From Bacteroidota bacterium (GTDB lineage Bacteria; Bacteroidota; Bacteroidia; AKYH767-A; OLB10), in contig JADKJB010000016.1 of the NCBI GenBank assembly GCA_016722525.1, forward strand, positions 35,105 to 99,104: 64,000 nucleotides of DNA. The letters run 5' to 3'. The notes beneath the pieces were generated by a model, which searched no databases, was not told the DNA's origin, and worked only from the letters and a program-made list of their open reading frames with translations. The position numbers were made by a program, and so were the translations under genes. Each line of letters starts with the position of its first letter. Within the stretch, counting starts at the first letter, position 1. Below, piece by piece: positions 9,799 to 18,748 of this stretch.

Positions 9799-12377
9799 AT
9801 GCACGAAGGAGAAAAAATAGTCAGAATCAATATTGAAGAGGAAATGAAAACCGCTTACATTGATTATTCAATGTCGGTTATTGTGTCACGCGCACTTCCT
9901 GATGTTCGGGATGGTTTAAAGCCCGTTCATCGCCGCGTACTATTCGGAATGCTCGATTTAGGGGTTATGTCAAACAAAGCTCATAAAAAATCAGCCAGAA
10001 TAGTAGGGGAGGTTCTTGGTAAAGTATCACCCTCATGGGGATACTTCTGTTTATGATGCAATGGTGAGGATGGCTCAGGAATGGTCTTTACGATATCCAT
10101 TGGTAGATGGTCAGGGTAACTTCGGATCGGTTGATGGTGATAGTCCTGCTGCCATGCGTTATACCGAAGCAAGATTGAAAAAAATTGCGGAAGAAATGTT
10201 GTTGGACATTGACAAGGACACTGTAGATTTTAAATTGAATTTTGATGATACCCTCAAAGAACCTACAGTTTTACCGGGAAAAATTCCAAATTTATTGGTC
10301 AATGGTGCCTCCGGAATTGCAGTAGGTATGGCTACCAATATGGCTCCTCATAACCTTACTGAAGTTTTGGATGCCGTTATTGCCTATATCAATGACAGGG
10401 AAATTTCTGTTGAAGATCTGATTCGTTATGTGAAAGCTCCTGATTTTCCAACTGGAGGGATTATTTATGGATTTAATGGGGTTAAAGAAGCTCTCCTTAC
10501 CGGTAGAGGCAGAGTAATGATGAGGGCAAAAGCCAACATTGAAACAATGGAAAATGGCAGAGAGCGAATTATCGTTACTGAAATTCCTTACCAAACCAAT
10601 AAGGCCGAAATGATTAAAAAGACGGTCGACCTTATTAATGATAAAAAACTTGAAGGTATTTCTGATATCCGCGATGAATCTGATAGGGATGGAATGAGGG
10701 TTGTTTATGAAATTAAACGTGATTCTCAGGCTAATGTAGTATTAAATAACCTATATAAATACACTGCTTTACAAACTTCATTCAGTGTAAATAATATCGC
10801 ATTAGTAGGCGGACGACCTATGATGTTGAATCTGAAAGATCTCATTCATCATTATGTTGAACATCGTCATGAAGTGTTGATTCGTAAGACAAGATACGAG
10901 CTGGCTGAAGCCGAAAAACGTGCTCACATTTTAGAGGGTTTGCTTATTGCTCTTGATCATCTTGACGAAGTAATTGCCTTGATCAGAAAATCACAAACCC
11001 CTGATGAAGCAAAAACCGGATTGATGTCCTCGTTTGCCCTTTCTGAAATCCAATCAAAGGCAATCCTTGAAATGAGATTGCAGCGTTTGACAGGACTGGA
11101 AAGAGATAAAATCAAGGATGAATATGCAGAGTTAATGAAAGTAATTGATTATTATAAAGATCTGCTGACAAATGAAACTCTTCGGATGGAAATCCTGAAG
11201 GATGAAATGGTAGAAATGCGATCTAAATATGGTGATGAACGACGGACGGAAATTGTATATGCAGCAGATGAAATCTCTATGGAGGATATCATTGCTGATG
11301 AAGCAGTTGTAGTGACTATTTCTCATCTTGGATATATCAAACGTACTTTGCTGACAGAATATCGCCTGCAATCGAGAGGTGGTCGTGGTGCTAAAGGCAC
11401 TGTTACCAGAGATGAAGATTTTGTGGAGCACATGTTTGTTGCTACGAATCATAATTATATTCTTTGTTTACCGAAAAAGGGCGCTGTTTCTGGCTGCGTA
11501 CCTATGAAATTCCTGAAGGTAATAAAACCTCTAAAGGAAGAGCCATTCAGAATATTGTAAATATTCCGCCTGATGATAAGGTAAAGCTTTTATCAACGTT
11601 ACAAGTCTTACGGATGAAGATTATTTGAATACTAATTTTATCATCTTATGTACTAAGGACGGCACCATTAAAAAGACCTCACTGGAAGCTTACTCCAGGG
11701 TTCGTCAGAATGGTATTAACGCTGTAACCATTCGTGAAGGGGATCAACTTTTGGAAGCAAGACTGACAGATGGAACATCTGAAATTTTGCTGGCATTGCG
11801 CTCCGGACGAGCCATTCGTTTTAATGAAGCGAAAGTGCGGCCGATGGGCAGAAATGCTACAGGAGTTAGAGGTGTTACTTTAGGGCACGAAAAAGATGAA
11901 GTAATCGGTATGGTGTGTGTAAAAGATGCTTCTAAAGAGACTATTCTGGTTGTTTCCGAAAATGGGTATGGAAAAAGATCCGATTTGGAAGATTATAGAG
12001 TTACCAACAGAGGTGGAAAAGGTGTTAAAACCTTAAACATAACTGATAAAACTGGTGACCTCATCGCAATTAAAGCTGTTACCGAAAATGATGAACTTAT
12101 GATTATTAACAAATCAGGAGTAGCCATTCGAATGTCGGTAGGTGATTTAAGAGTTATGGGAAGAGCTACCCAGGGAGTTCGTTTAATAAGGTTAGATGAA
12201 GCAGATCAAATTGCATCGGTAGCCAAAATTGATGAAATTGTTGTTGAAGTAGATGAGTTAGAAAATAGTGTTAATGCAGATGGACTAGCTGCTTCGGAAC
12301 TTCCAATCAATCCTGATGGAGAAGAAAATAATCAAACAGAAGGGACTGGAGAAACAACGGATGAAACTCCTGAATAA
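9799..12377 (+). CDS. gyrA: DNA gyrase subunit A, frameshifted
   Basis: GyrA cuts and rejoins DNA in the supercoiling reaction. The start MHEGEKIVRINIEEEMKTAY and SVIVSRALPDVRDGLKPVHR are diagnostic. The active-site tyrosine is in AAMRYTEARL, and the C-terminal beta-pinwheel has the GyrA-box variant QSRGGRG; the tail is acidic. Three indels break the frame: one extra base near 10022 (restoring KYHPHGDTSVYDAM), one missing G near 11480 (restoring KKGRCFWLRVYEIPEG), and one missing A near 11583 (restoring KAFINVTSLTDEDYLN). The length of about 858 residues is normal. GyrA is essential, so these are sequence errors. Confidence 0.93.
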
Positions 12378-12430
12378 GTGGTAAATTTAAGTTAAAGAAA
12401 ATCTTTATATAAATTCATAAAATCCTTAAA

Positions 12431-13500
12431 ATGAAAAAGTTACTAATTTTAATTGTAGCAATGGTTTTAGTGGTTTCCGGAACTTTTGCTCAAAAAAGTA
12501 AGATCCAAACAGCTTGGAATTATTACAAATATGATGAGCTGGACAAAGCAAAAACTGCTATTGATGAGGCATTCAGTAAATGAAACGACTATCGGAATGG
12601 CAAAGACCTGGTATTACAAAGGGTTAATTTACCAAAAGATGTACAAGCATGAAAATGGGGAGCGCTTGATCCAAATTCCTTATCAATAGCTTATCAAGCC
12701 TACAATAAAGCACTTGAAATTGAGCCCAAGTATGAGTTTTCAGAAGAAATAAATCAAAACAAGCTCGTGATTGGAAATCAAATGTTTGGTCAAGGGGTTG
12801 AATTTTTAATGCCAAGGAATACAACAAAGCCTTAGCCTCTTTTGAAAATGTTTTGTCCACCTCACCAAATGATACTCTAGCCACCCTTAATGCTGCTTAC
12901 AGCGCTGAGAGATCAGGGAATAAAATTAAGTCAAAGGAGTATTATAACAAATTGATTTCCATGAAGTATAAGGATCCAAAAATCTATATTTTTCTTGGAA
13001 ATATTTACAAATCAGAAGGTGATTCCGCAATGGCATTGTCAACAATTGAAAAAGGTCGTCAAATGTTTCCTTCAGATAATAGCCTGGTTATTGAAGAGTT
13101 AAACATGTACCTGGCCAGTGGTAGAGATAAAGAAGCCTTAGAGTCATTAAATGTTGCTATTCAAGGAGATCCTAACAACAGCAGCCTGTTTTTTGCGCAA
13201 GGAACTGTTTATGATAAATTAAACCGTAAAAACGAAGCCGCTGTATCGTATAAAAAAGCCATTGAAATCAAGAGTGACTATTTTGATGCTTATTACAATT
13301 TAGGAGCTATGTATTTTAACGAAGCCGCTGAAATGGCAAATAAGGCAAACGATATTAAGTCGAATACGGAATATGGTAAAGCCAAAGAGAAATTTGATGC
13401 TAAATTTAAAGAATCAATGCCTTATCTTGAAAAAGCACTGGAGTTGAGTCCAAATGATTCCAATACAATGCTTTCTTTTATTGACGGGGGTACAGGCTGA
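12431..13500 (+). CDS. TPR protein with signal peptide, frameshifted
   Basis: The ATG at 12431 starts MKKLLILIVAMVLVVSGTFAQ, a signal peptide, so the product is periplasmic or outer-membrane associated. TPR pairs follow, clearest in the last 215 residues (YIFLGNIYKSEGDSAMALSTI, SLFFAQGTVYDKLNRKNEAA, FDAYYNLGAMYFNEAAEM). Several indels break the first 400 bases (near 12580, 12655 and 12815). The last codons (MLSFIDGGTG) are not TPR-like and the frame stops eight bases before an inverted repeat at 13511, so the true C-terminus may have been replaced or shifted. A TPR gene after gyrA is common in Bacteroidota. The function is unknown. Confidence 0.75.
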
Positions 13501-13510
13501 TTTATTCTAT

Positions 13511-13594
13511 TTAACATAATTAATTATAAGACAATGAATAATTTTGTTTATTTTTACGGGCATTCAAAGTCTTATAATTAACCGTTATGTTAAA
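13511..13594. repeat. imperfect inverted repeat, family TTAACATAATT
   Basis: TTAACATAATTAATTATAAG (13511-13530) is nearly mirrored by CTTATAATTAACCGTTATGT (13571-13590), so the two can form a long AT-rich hairpin with a loop of about 36 bases. Single copies of related sequence occur at 13996 and 18659. The hairpin could terminate the TPR gene or be a remnant of a small mobile element. Confidence 0.55.
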
Positions 13595-13766
13595 TACTTG
13601 CCCAAAGGAAAGTGTTGCCGATCAGGTCCATATTACTTTACTGTTAATGAGTGAAATCAAAGCATCAAATGGTATTGACCTTTTTAGTTGGGAAAATTAC
13701 TTTGCAATGCCTGGCCATTTAGAAGTTGACTACACACTCCTCGACCAATTGATTAAATTAATCTAA
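13587..13766 (+). CDS. small hypothetical ORF, 59 aa
   Basis: An ATG at 13587, inside the right arm of the inverted repeat, opens a 59-codon frame ending in TAA at 13764-13766 (MLNTCPKESVADQVHITLLL... ending LLDQLIKLI). I do not recognise it. Its composition is protein-like, with a mixture of charged and hydrophobic residues. There is no clear ribosome site or promoter box. It may be the tail of a gene whose beginning has been lost, or chance. Confidence 0.3.
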   Translation: MLNTCPKESVADQVHITLLLMSEIKASNGIDLFSWENYFAMPGHLEVDYTLLDQLIKLI

Positions 13767-14288
13767 AGATTTTTTTTATTGATATAGACTTTGACGCTAA
13801 TGATATCTGATTGTTCACATGGGGATGTTTGGTTGGGTAAGTCAAAACGACAGGAACCCCTGCAATTTTCAATACTTGTTATTCTCCCAATACCTATTGC
13901 AACATAAAAAGAACTTTTAGAGCCTCATGTGGCGACAATTGAATTTCCAAAGTGTCTCAAAAAAGACGATAATATCATTTGAAGTAAATACTTAGTTAAC
14001 ATAATTTTTTGCAAATGAGACAATCACTTATTTTTCAAACAAAGAAGAGTTTTTAGTCTTCCTTTAAGGCAAAGGATATAGCTAATAAGACAACGACTTG
14101 GCAATGGGGAATCGTTTCAATGATAATTTATTGAGACATTCCTAATTCACCGACGAATTCATCTGATTCACCGATTCTGATCCCTGTATCACCTATTTGC
14201 CCTTTTCCAGCTGTGATCACCGATATACTTTTGCTTCATTATAAATAACTAATTCATCATTTAACCAATTCACTAAATCAATATCAAA
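13767..14288. other. gene-free stretch
   Basis: This 522-bp stretch shows no convincing frame on either strand. Its only recognisable content is the dispersed repeat at 13996-14026. Short A/T runs are frequent. A leader for the LiaF-like gene may lie at its right end, but no clear TAnnTTTG box was found. Confidence 0.55.
13996..14026 (+). repeat. dispersed repeat TTAACATAATT...GAGACAAT, copy 2
   Basis: The 31-bp sequence shares TTAACATAATTTTT and CAAATGAGACAAT with the copy at 18659-18689, and a shorter match (TTAACATAATTA plus AGACAATGA) with 13511-13537. Confidence 0.5.
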
Positions 14289-14873
14289 ATGGAAATCATT
14301 GATCCAGAACAAAAAAAAACATTTGAAGAGCGCCGTCTAAATCAGGAGCCTCTTCAAAATGATTCAACCGGTAGAATTATGGCCGGATTAATTGTAATTC
14401 TAATTGGAGGTTTATTACTAGCCCGTAAAATGGGAGTATATTTTCCTGAATGGCTGTTCTCATGGCAAATGTTGATAATTGGCAACCGTAATTCCCGAAG
14501 AGGTTGGGCATCAGGAAAAATAAGTGAATCTAATGAAGAATTGATGGAATCAGTTGCTGTATTCGGAGGAATTAAGAAAAATGTGATTTCAAAAAACTTT
14601 AAAGGTGGTGAAGCGGTGAGCATTTTTGGTGGAACAGAAATTAACCTTTCTCAAGCTGATATCAATGGCAATGTGGAATTGGAATTGGTTCAAATTTTTG
14701 GAGGGACGAAAATAATATTACCTCCCCATTGGCAAGTTAAATCTGAAATGGTGTCAATTTTTGGCGGAATTGAGGATACCAGAATAGTACAAAAAGAGGT
14801 TGTTGATTTCAACAAAACACTCATTTTGAAAGGTGTTTCATTATTTGGCTCCATACATATCAAGAGCTTTTAA
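14289..14873 (+). CDS. LiaF-like membrane protein, apparently shortened
   Basis: The 194-residue product has an N-terminal transmembrane segment (GRIMAGLIVILIGGLLLARKMG) of the LiaI/LiaF type and a C-terminal beta-rich domain with repeated FGG motifs (VAVFGGIKKN, SIFGGTEINL, QIFGGTKIIL, SIFGGIED, SLFGSIHI), typical of cell-wall-active antibiotic response proteins. The loop between them (MLIIGNRNSRRGWASGK) is where relatives carry further transmembrane helices, so an internal deletion is suspected. It precedes a LytS/LytTR pair; in Bacteroidota such proteins often adjoin LytTR regulators, suggesting an envelope-stress unit. Function is inferred only from family. Confidence 0.7.
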   Translation: MEIIDPEQKKTFEERRLNQEPLQNDSTGRIMAGLIVILIGGLLLARKMGVYFPEWLFSWQMLIIGNRNSRRGWASGKISESNEELMESVAVFGGIKKNVISKNFKGGEAVSIFGGTEINLSQADINGNVELELVQIFGGTKIILPPHWQVKSEMVSIFGGIEDTRIVQKEVVDFNKTLILKGVSLFGSIHIKSF

Positions 14874-14892
14874 ATCATAAATTAAAAAGTTG

Positions 14893-14935
14893 CCTCCAGG
14901 AGAACTGTTTTTCTTAAACATAGTTCTCCCGGAGG
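14893..14935 (+). terminator. hairpin after the LiaF-like gene
   Basis: CCTCCAGGAGAACT (14893-14906) and AGTTCTCCCGGAGG (14922-14935) pair over 14 bases with one mismatch around a 15-base loop. The T-rich stretch after it (TTATTTTATC) is weak for a terminator, and it overlaps the next promoter region, so it could also be regulatory. Confidence 0.55.
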
Positions 14936-14945
14936 TGGCTTATTT

Positions 14946-14953
14946 TATCTTTG
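14946..14953 (+). promoter_or_regulatory. -7 box (TATCTTTG) for the histidine kinase gene
   Basis: TATCTTTG lies right after the hairpin and 41 bases before the chosen TTG start. It argues against a kinase start upstream at 14890, which would lie inside the hairpin. Confidence 0.5.
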
Positions 14954-14994
14954 CAGGAAAGTGGTCGGTTATCTCTTCTAAAATCTTTGAATAC

Positions 14995-16027
14995 TTGTCA
15001 AATTTCCCTTTACAAAAGCAATTTTGGCTCATTCCAGTAATTTGGTGGTTGGGTAATGTGGTGTTTATTTATTGGCTAGCCCAAGATGCTGGGTTCGATA
15101 CGGTCATTGCTTCCACTGACAGCCTTGTAAATAATATTCTATTAGCAGCATTTTGCACGGGAGCAGCTTTTGCTGTCAGGTATTACAGACCTCGCCCTGA
15201 ACAATCACTCTATTTGCTGATAGGGATCATAGTTTTAGCATTCCTTTGGAATTGGATAAGCAATCAGGTTTTGTCAGAAGTCCTTAAAAATGAAAACGGA
15301 TATAGTGACTTCCTGTTAAAAACAACTGCAATCAGACTTTTTAACAGCATACTGCTGATTTCACTTTTTGTGCTGATAGGTTGGGTTTCATTTTATATTG
15401 AGGAACAATTTGAAGAGAAAAACCGAAATCAGGAAATTGCTAAAATGTCTAAAGAAGCTGAATTAAATAATCTGAGACAACAACTTCAACCTCATTTTTT
15501 ATTCAACACACTGAATTCAATAAGTGCATTAGCTGGAACACAACCTGAAATGGCAAAAAAAATGATTCATCAGCTATCAGATTTTTTAAGAAGAACCATC
15601 AACCAAACCAACGAAAAAGAATACTTTGCAAGAAAGAAATTGAACACTTATCACTTTATCTTTCAATTGAAAAGGTCCGATTTGGAGATAGGCTCAATAC
15701 CATTGTAAAGATCGAAGATGCAGCAGGAACAAAAATTACCCTCACTACTGTTGCAGCCTTTAGTCGAAAATGCTATCAAATTCGGTCTTTACGATACTTT
15801 GGAAGAGGTCATTGAAATTAATGCCATTCTGGATAAACAGTACTTAAAAATATTAAGTTATCAATCCATTTGATCACCAAACCAGTCGAAAAGCGCCAGG
15901 TACCGGTTTTGGTCTCAATGCTGTAAATCGTCGATTGTATCTCATTTATGGTAGAAACGATTTACTGGAAACACATGATGAAAACGGCAAATATATAGCT
16001 TCATTAAAAATCCCGGTTGAAGGATGA
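14995..16027 (+). CDS. LytS/YehU-type sensor histidine kinase, frameshifted
   Basis: This membrane sensor kinase has an N-terminal block of about four transmembrane helices (VIWWLGNVVFIYWLAQ, NNILLAAFCTGAAFAV, YLLIGIIVLAFLWNWI, ILLISLFVLIGWVSF), a coiled linker, and the His_kinase motif LQPHFLFNTLNSIS with the phosphoacceptor His. After frame repairs near 15635, 15740 and 15858 the ATPase part reads QPLVENAIKFGLYDTL and PGTGFGLNAVNRRLYLIYG. The TTG at 14995 is chosen because the frame further upstream runs through the hairpin and the promoter; an ATG lost to an indel is possible. The stop overlaps the regulator start as ATGA. Confidence 0.82.
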
Positions 16028-16763
16028 ATAAAGTGATTATCATTGATGACGAGCCCTTAGCCATTTCCGTCATAAGCGGGTATCTGGCTGCGTATTCAGA
16101 TTTCGAAATCGTAGCGTCATGCTTGAATGGTTTTGAAGGGCTAAAAGCTATACAGACACATCAACCGGACCTTATTTTTCTGGATATCCAAATGCCTAAA
16201 ATTTCAGGATTTGAAATGCTAGAATTAATTGAAAATCCTCCTTCGGTTATTTTCTCCACAGCATTTGATGAATTTGCAATTAAGGCCTTCGAAGCAAATG
16301 CTATCGATTACTTACTTAAACCTTTTACAAAGGAACGATTTGATAAAGCAGTTCTGAAATGGCTGGATTTGAAGTCCCATTCCGGCTCCTTCTCCAACAC
16401 AAAAAAAGCAGTGTCACAAATTCCATTTCCTTCAGAAGAAAATCAGAGAATAGTAGTTAAAAGTGGAAACAATATTAGAATTATTCCTTTCGACGAAATA
16501 ATTTATATAGAAGCATATGATGATTATGTGAAAATTCATATTGACCATGATTGTTTTCTGAAAAAACAAACAATGCAAAAAGTTGAAGAGCTTCTTGGTG
16601 AAGAAAAGTTTTTAAGGGTACATCGTTCCTATATCATTAAACTGACTGAGATCACACGATTGAACTCATGGAAAGAGTCTTTTCTAGCCATTTTGCGAGA
16701 TGATACAAAGATTCCTTTGAGTAAAACAGGGTATTCAAATTGAAAGCTGTTTTAGGAATTTAA
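16024..16763 (+). CDS. LytTR response regulator
   Basis: This is the cognate regulator of the kinase before it. The receiver domain has the acidic pair D8/D9, phosphoacceptor D54 in LIFLDIQMP, and K99 in YLLKPF. The C-terminal LytTR DNA-binding domain includes IRIIPFDEIIYIEAYDDYVKIH and FLRVHRSYIIKL. A missing A near 16738 gives an early stop; restoring it extends the end to KLKAVLGI with TAA at 16761-16763, the usual family ending. The four-base overlap with the kinase gene shows coupling. LytTR pairs often regulate adjacent membrane proteins, here possibly the LiaF-like gene. Confidence 0.9.
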
Positions 16764-16866
16764 AATTGCAGCGATTCTTGGCTTGATTATGCTATTCGCT
16801 AAATCGAATTAAAATCAGAAAATGCACTTATTCTGCTGCCATTCAAAAATTCTGTTAAAATCAACC

Positions 16867-18117
16867 TCAGTTGTTGAAATGGGAGTTGATGCTGAAGATC
16901 AATTTTTTTGAGAATTCCTGAATGGCTTTTGCCGGCGGGGCGTTTTTGAAATTGGAAGGCTGTTTGTTCTTTATGGGATCGTATGAAACCCCTTGAGATA
17001 TCCCCTCAGGATTTGGGAGTTTTTCAACTGTTCTACCTATCAGACTTTCAATTCTGGCAAATTTGCCTGATCGATTGCGTTAATAAAAGTAATAGCTGTT
17101 CCGGTTTTTTCAGCTCTGGCAGTTCTTCCTATTCTGTGAACATAATCTTCAGGATCCGGAGGAGCATCAAAATTTACGACAAGATCAATTCCTTCAACAT
17201 CAATACCCTGGAAAACACATCCGTTCCAATGAGAACTGGCAGTTTTTATTCTTGAATTCACGCATAATTTCTTCGCGTTCTGATTGTACTAAATCAGAGT
17301 GAAATGCTTTGCACTGAAACCCGGTCTTTCTTAGGGTACTATCCAGCTTTTTTACGTTTTCTTTAGTTGAAGCGAAAATTAGGATGCTAGAATAAGAACC
17401 GCTCTTGAGTATCGTAGTCAATAAATCTAACTTTTGTTCATTGTGAACCAAATAAGCTTGCTGAATTATGCCTTCAGCAGGTTTAGAAATAGCGATACTT
17501 ATTTGTTCCGGTTCATTTAATATTTTTGAAGCTAATGTCCTGATTTTAGGTGGCATGGTAGCTGAAAAAAGGAGCGTTTGCCGCTTTTTGGGAAGATATC
17601 CAATGATTCTAAGAATATCGTCATAAAAACCCATATCCAGCATTCGATCCGCTTCATCCAAAACCAGATGTTGCAAATGTTCCATCTTTAAATCCCCTGA
17701 TGACATGTGAGAAATGAGTCGGCCGGGAGTTGCAATCACCAAATCAATTCCCTCTTTAATGGCCTTTTTTTGTTGTTCCCAGGTAACCCCATCACCCCCA
17801 CCATAAACTGGCATAGAACTGATTCCGGTAAAATATCCAAATGCTTCCACCTGCTGATCGATTTGTTGCGCAAGCTCCCTGGTAGGAGCAAGAACCAGCG
17901 TATTGACATGTCGCCGGTCGGAAAGTAAAATTTTCTGCATAATAGGCAATATGTAAGCAGCCGTTTTTCCGGTACCGGTCTGCGCACAGGCAATAAGATC
18001 CTTATTATGGAGAATTGCAGGAACTGCCTTTTCCTGAATTGGGGTGGGTTTATCGTAACCCATTGACAAAATACCCTCCAATAGGCGGGAATCAAAATTA
18101 AAATCGTGGAAATTCAA
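16867..18117 (-). CDS. rhlE: DEAD-box RNA helicase, RhlE type, frameshifted
   Basis: The motifs appear in order: Q motif (GYDKPTPIQEKA), motif I AQTGTGKT, PTRELAQQ, TPGR, motif II LDEADRMLD, motif III SATM, and motif VI HRIGRTAR. RhlE helicases act in ribosome assembly and RNA turnover, often in the cold, which fits the divergent cold-shock gene. Frame breaks are near 17240, 17215 and 17065; after repair the C-terminal tail is basic and ends at a stop at 16867. Total length is about 417 residues. The start is taken as the TTG at 18117 (MNFHDFNFDSRLLEGI); the frame is open further upstream but without family similarity. Confidence 0.88.
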
Positions 18118-18267
18118 ATGTGTGTTAATTAATTGTAACAAAGATAAGGATTTTACTGCCCACAAGAACCAGTCTCAGAATTTACATGGCAAACTGCTGC
18201 CCTGAAGTGGTAAAAATCAATAACTTAAATATTTTACTGATTCTCATCAGATTACCGTAATAGTTCG

Positions 18268-18275
18268 TACCTTTG
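18268..18275 (+). promoter_or_regulatory. -7 box (TACCTTTG) for the cold-shock gene
   Basis: TACCTTTG fits TAnnTTTG and lies 30 bases before the ATG at 18306. Confidence 0.55.
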
Positions 18276-18305
18276 CAGCAAATTAAATTAAAATTATAAG
18301 ACATC

Positions 18306-18503
18306 ATGCAAACAGGAACAGTAAAATTCTTCAATGACACTAAAGGTTTTGGATTCATAAAGCCAGATAATTCAGGTGAAGATATCTTTGTCCACTCATC
18401 TGGACTGGTTGACCACATTCGTGAAAACGACAGGGTTACTCTCGACGTACAAAAAGGAAGAAAAGGATTAAACGCAGTTAACGTAAAAGTTGTTCAGGAA
18501 TAA
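18306..18503 (+). CDS. cold-shock domain protein
   Basis: The 65-residue protein is one complete cold-shock domain, an RNA/single-strand DNA chaperone. RNP1 is KGFGFI (residues 13-18) and RNP2 is DIFVH (26-30); the start MQTGTVKFFNDTKGFGFIKP is typical. The gene is intact, monocistronic, and lies between its own promoter and a strong terminator. It is divergent from the RhlE-type helicase gene, a functional pairing often seen in cold adaptation. Confidence 0.95.
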   Translation: MQTGTVKFFNDTKGFGFIKPDNSGEDIFVHSSGLVDHIRENDRVTLDVQKGRKGLNAVNVKVVQE

Positions 18504-18513
18504 TCCACTCCTT

Positions 18514-18551
18514 GAAAAAAAAAACACGTCAGAAATGACGTGTTTTTTTTT
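18514..18551 (+). terminator. strong intrinsic terminator, potentially bidirectional
   Basis: AACACGTCA and TGACGTGTT form a perfect 9-bp stem with the loop GAAA, flanked by an A-run on the left and a T-run on the right. It lies 20 bases after the cold-shock stop. Confidence 0.85.
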
Positions 18552-18658
18552 GCCTTTTTTTTACCCCCTACCCGATAAAATGAGTGCCTGATCAGTGAAG
18601 CTCTATCAACTATATATTGCCTTTAATGACTAAATCATAACCAGAGGCTTTTCTATGT

Positions 18659-18689
18659 TTAACATAATTATTCACAAATGAGACAATGA
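18659..18689 (+). repeat. dispersed repeat TTAACATAATT...GAGACAAT, copy 3
   Basis: This copy matches the one at 13996-14026 over TTAACATAATT and CAAATGAGACAAT. It lies in the gene-free gap between the cold-shock terminator and the phosphate transporter gene. Confidence 0.5.
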
Positions 18690-18729
18690 AATAGGATATA
18701 TGTCATAGTACCAGCTTTTAAGAATGTTT

Positions 18730-18737
18730 ACCTTTCA
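18730..18737 (+). promoter_or_regulatory. possible -7 box (TACCTTTC)
   Basis: TACCTTTC differs from TAnnTTTG only at the last base and lies 11 bases before the TTG start of the Na/Pi transporter gene. Confidence 0.3.
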
Positions 18738-18748
18738 CAGCAGAAAAA

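Noticed and set aside
6888..12377. clpC and gyrA as pseudogenes
   Set aside because: All catalytic motifs are intact and the breaks are single-base gaps, some compensated within a few codons; sequence error is the simpler reading.
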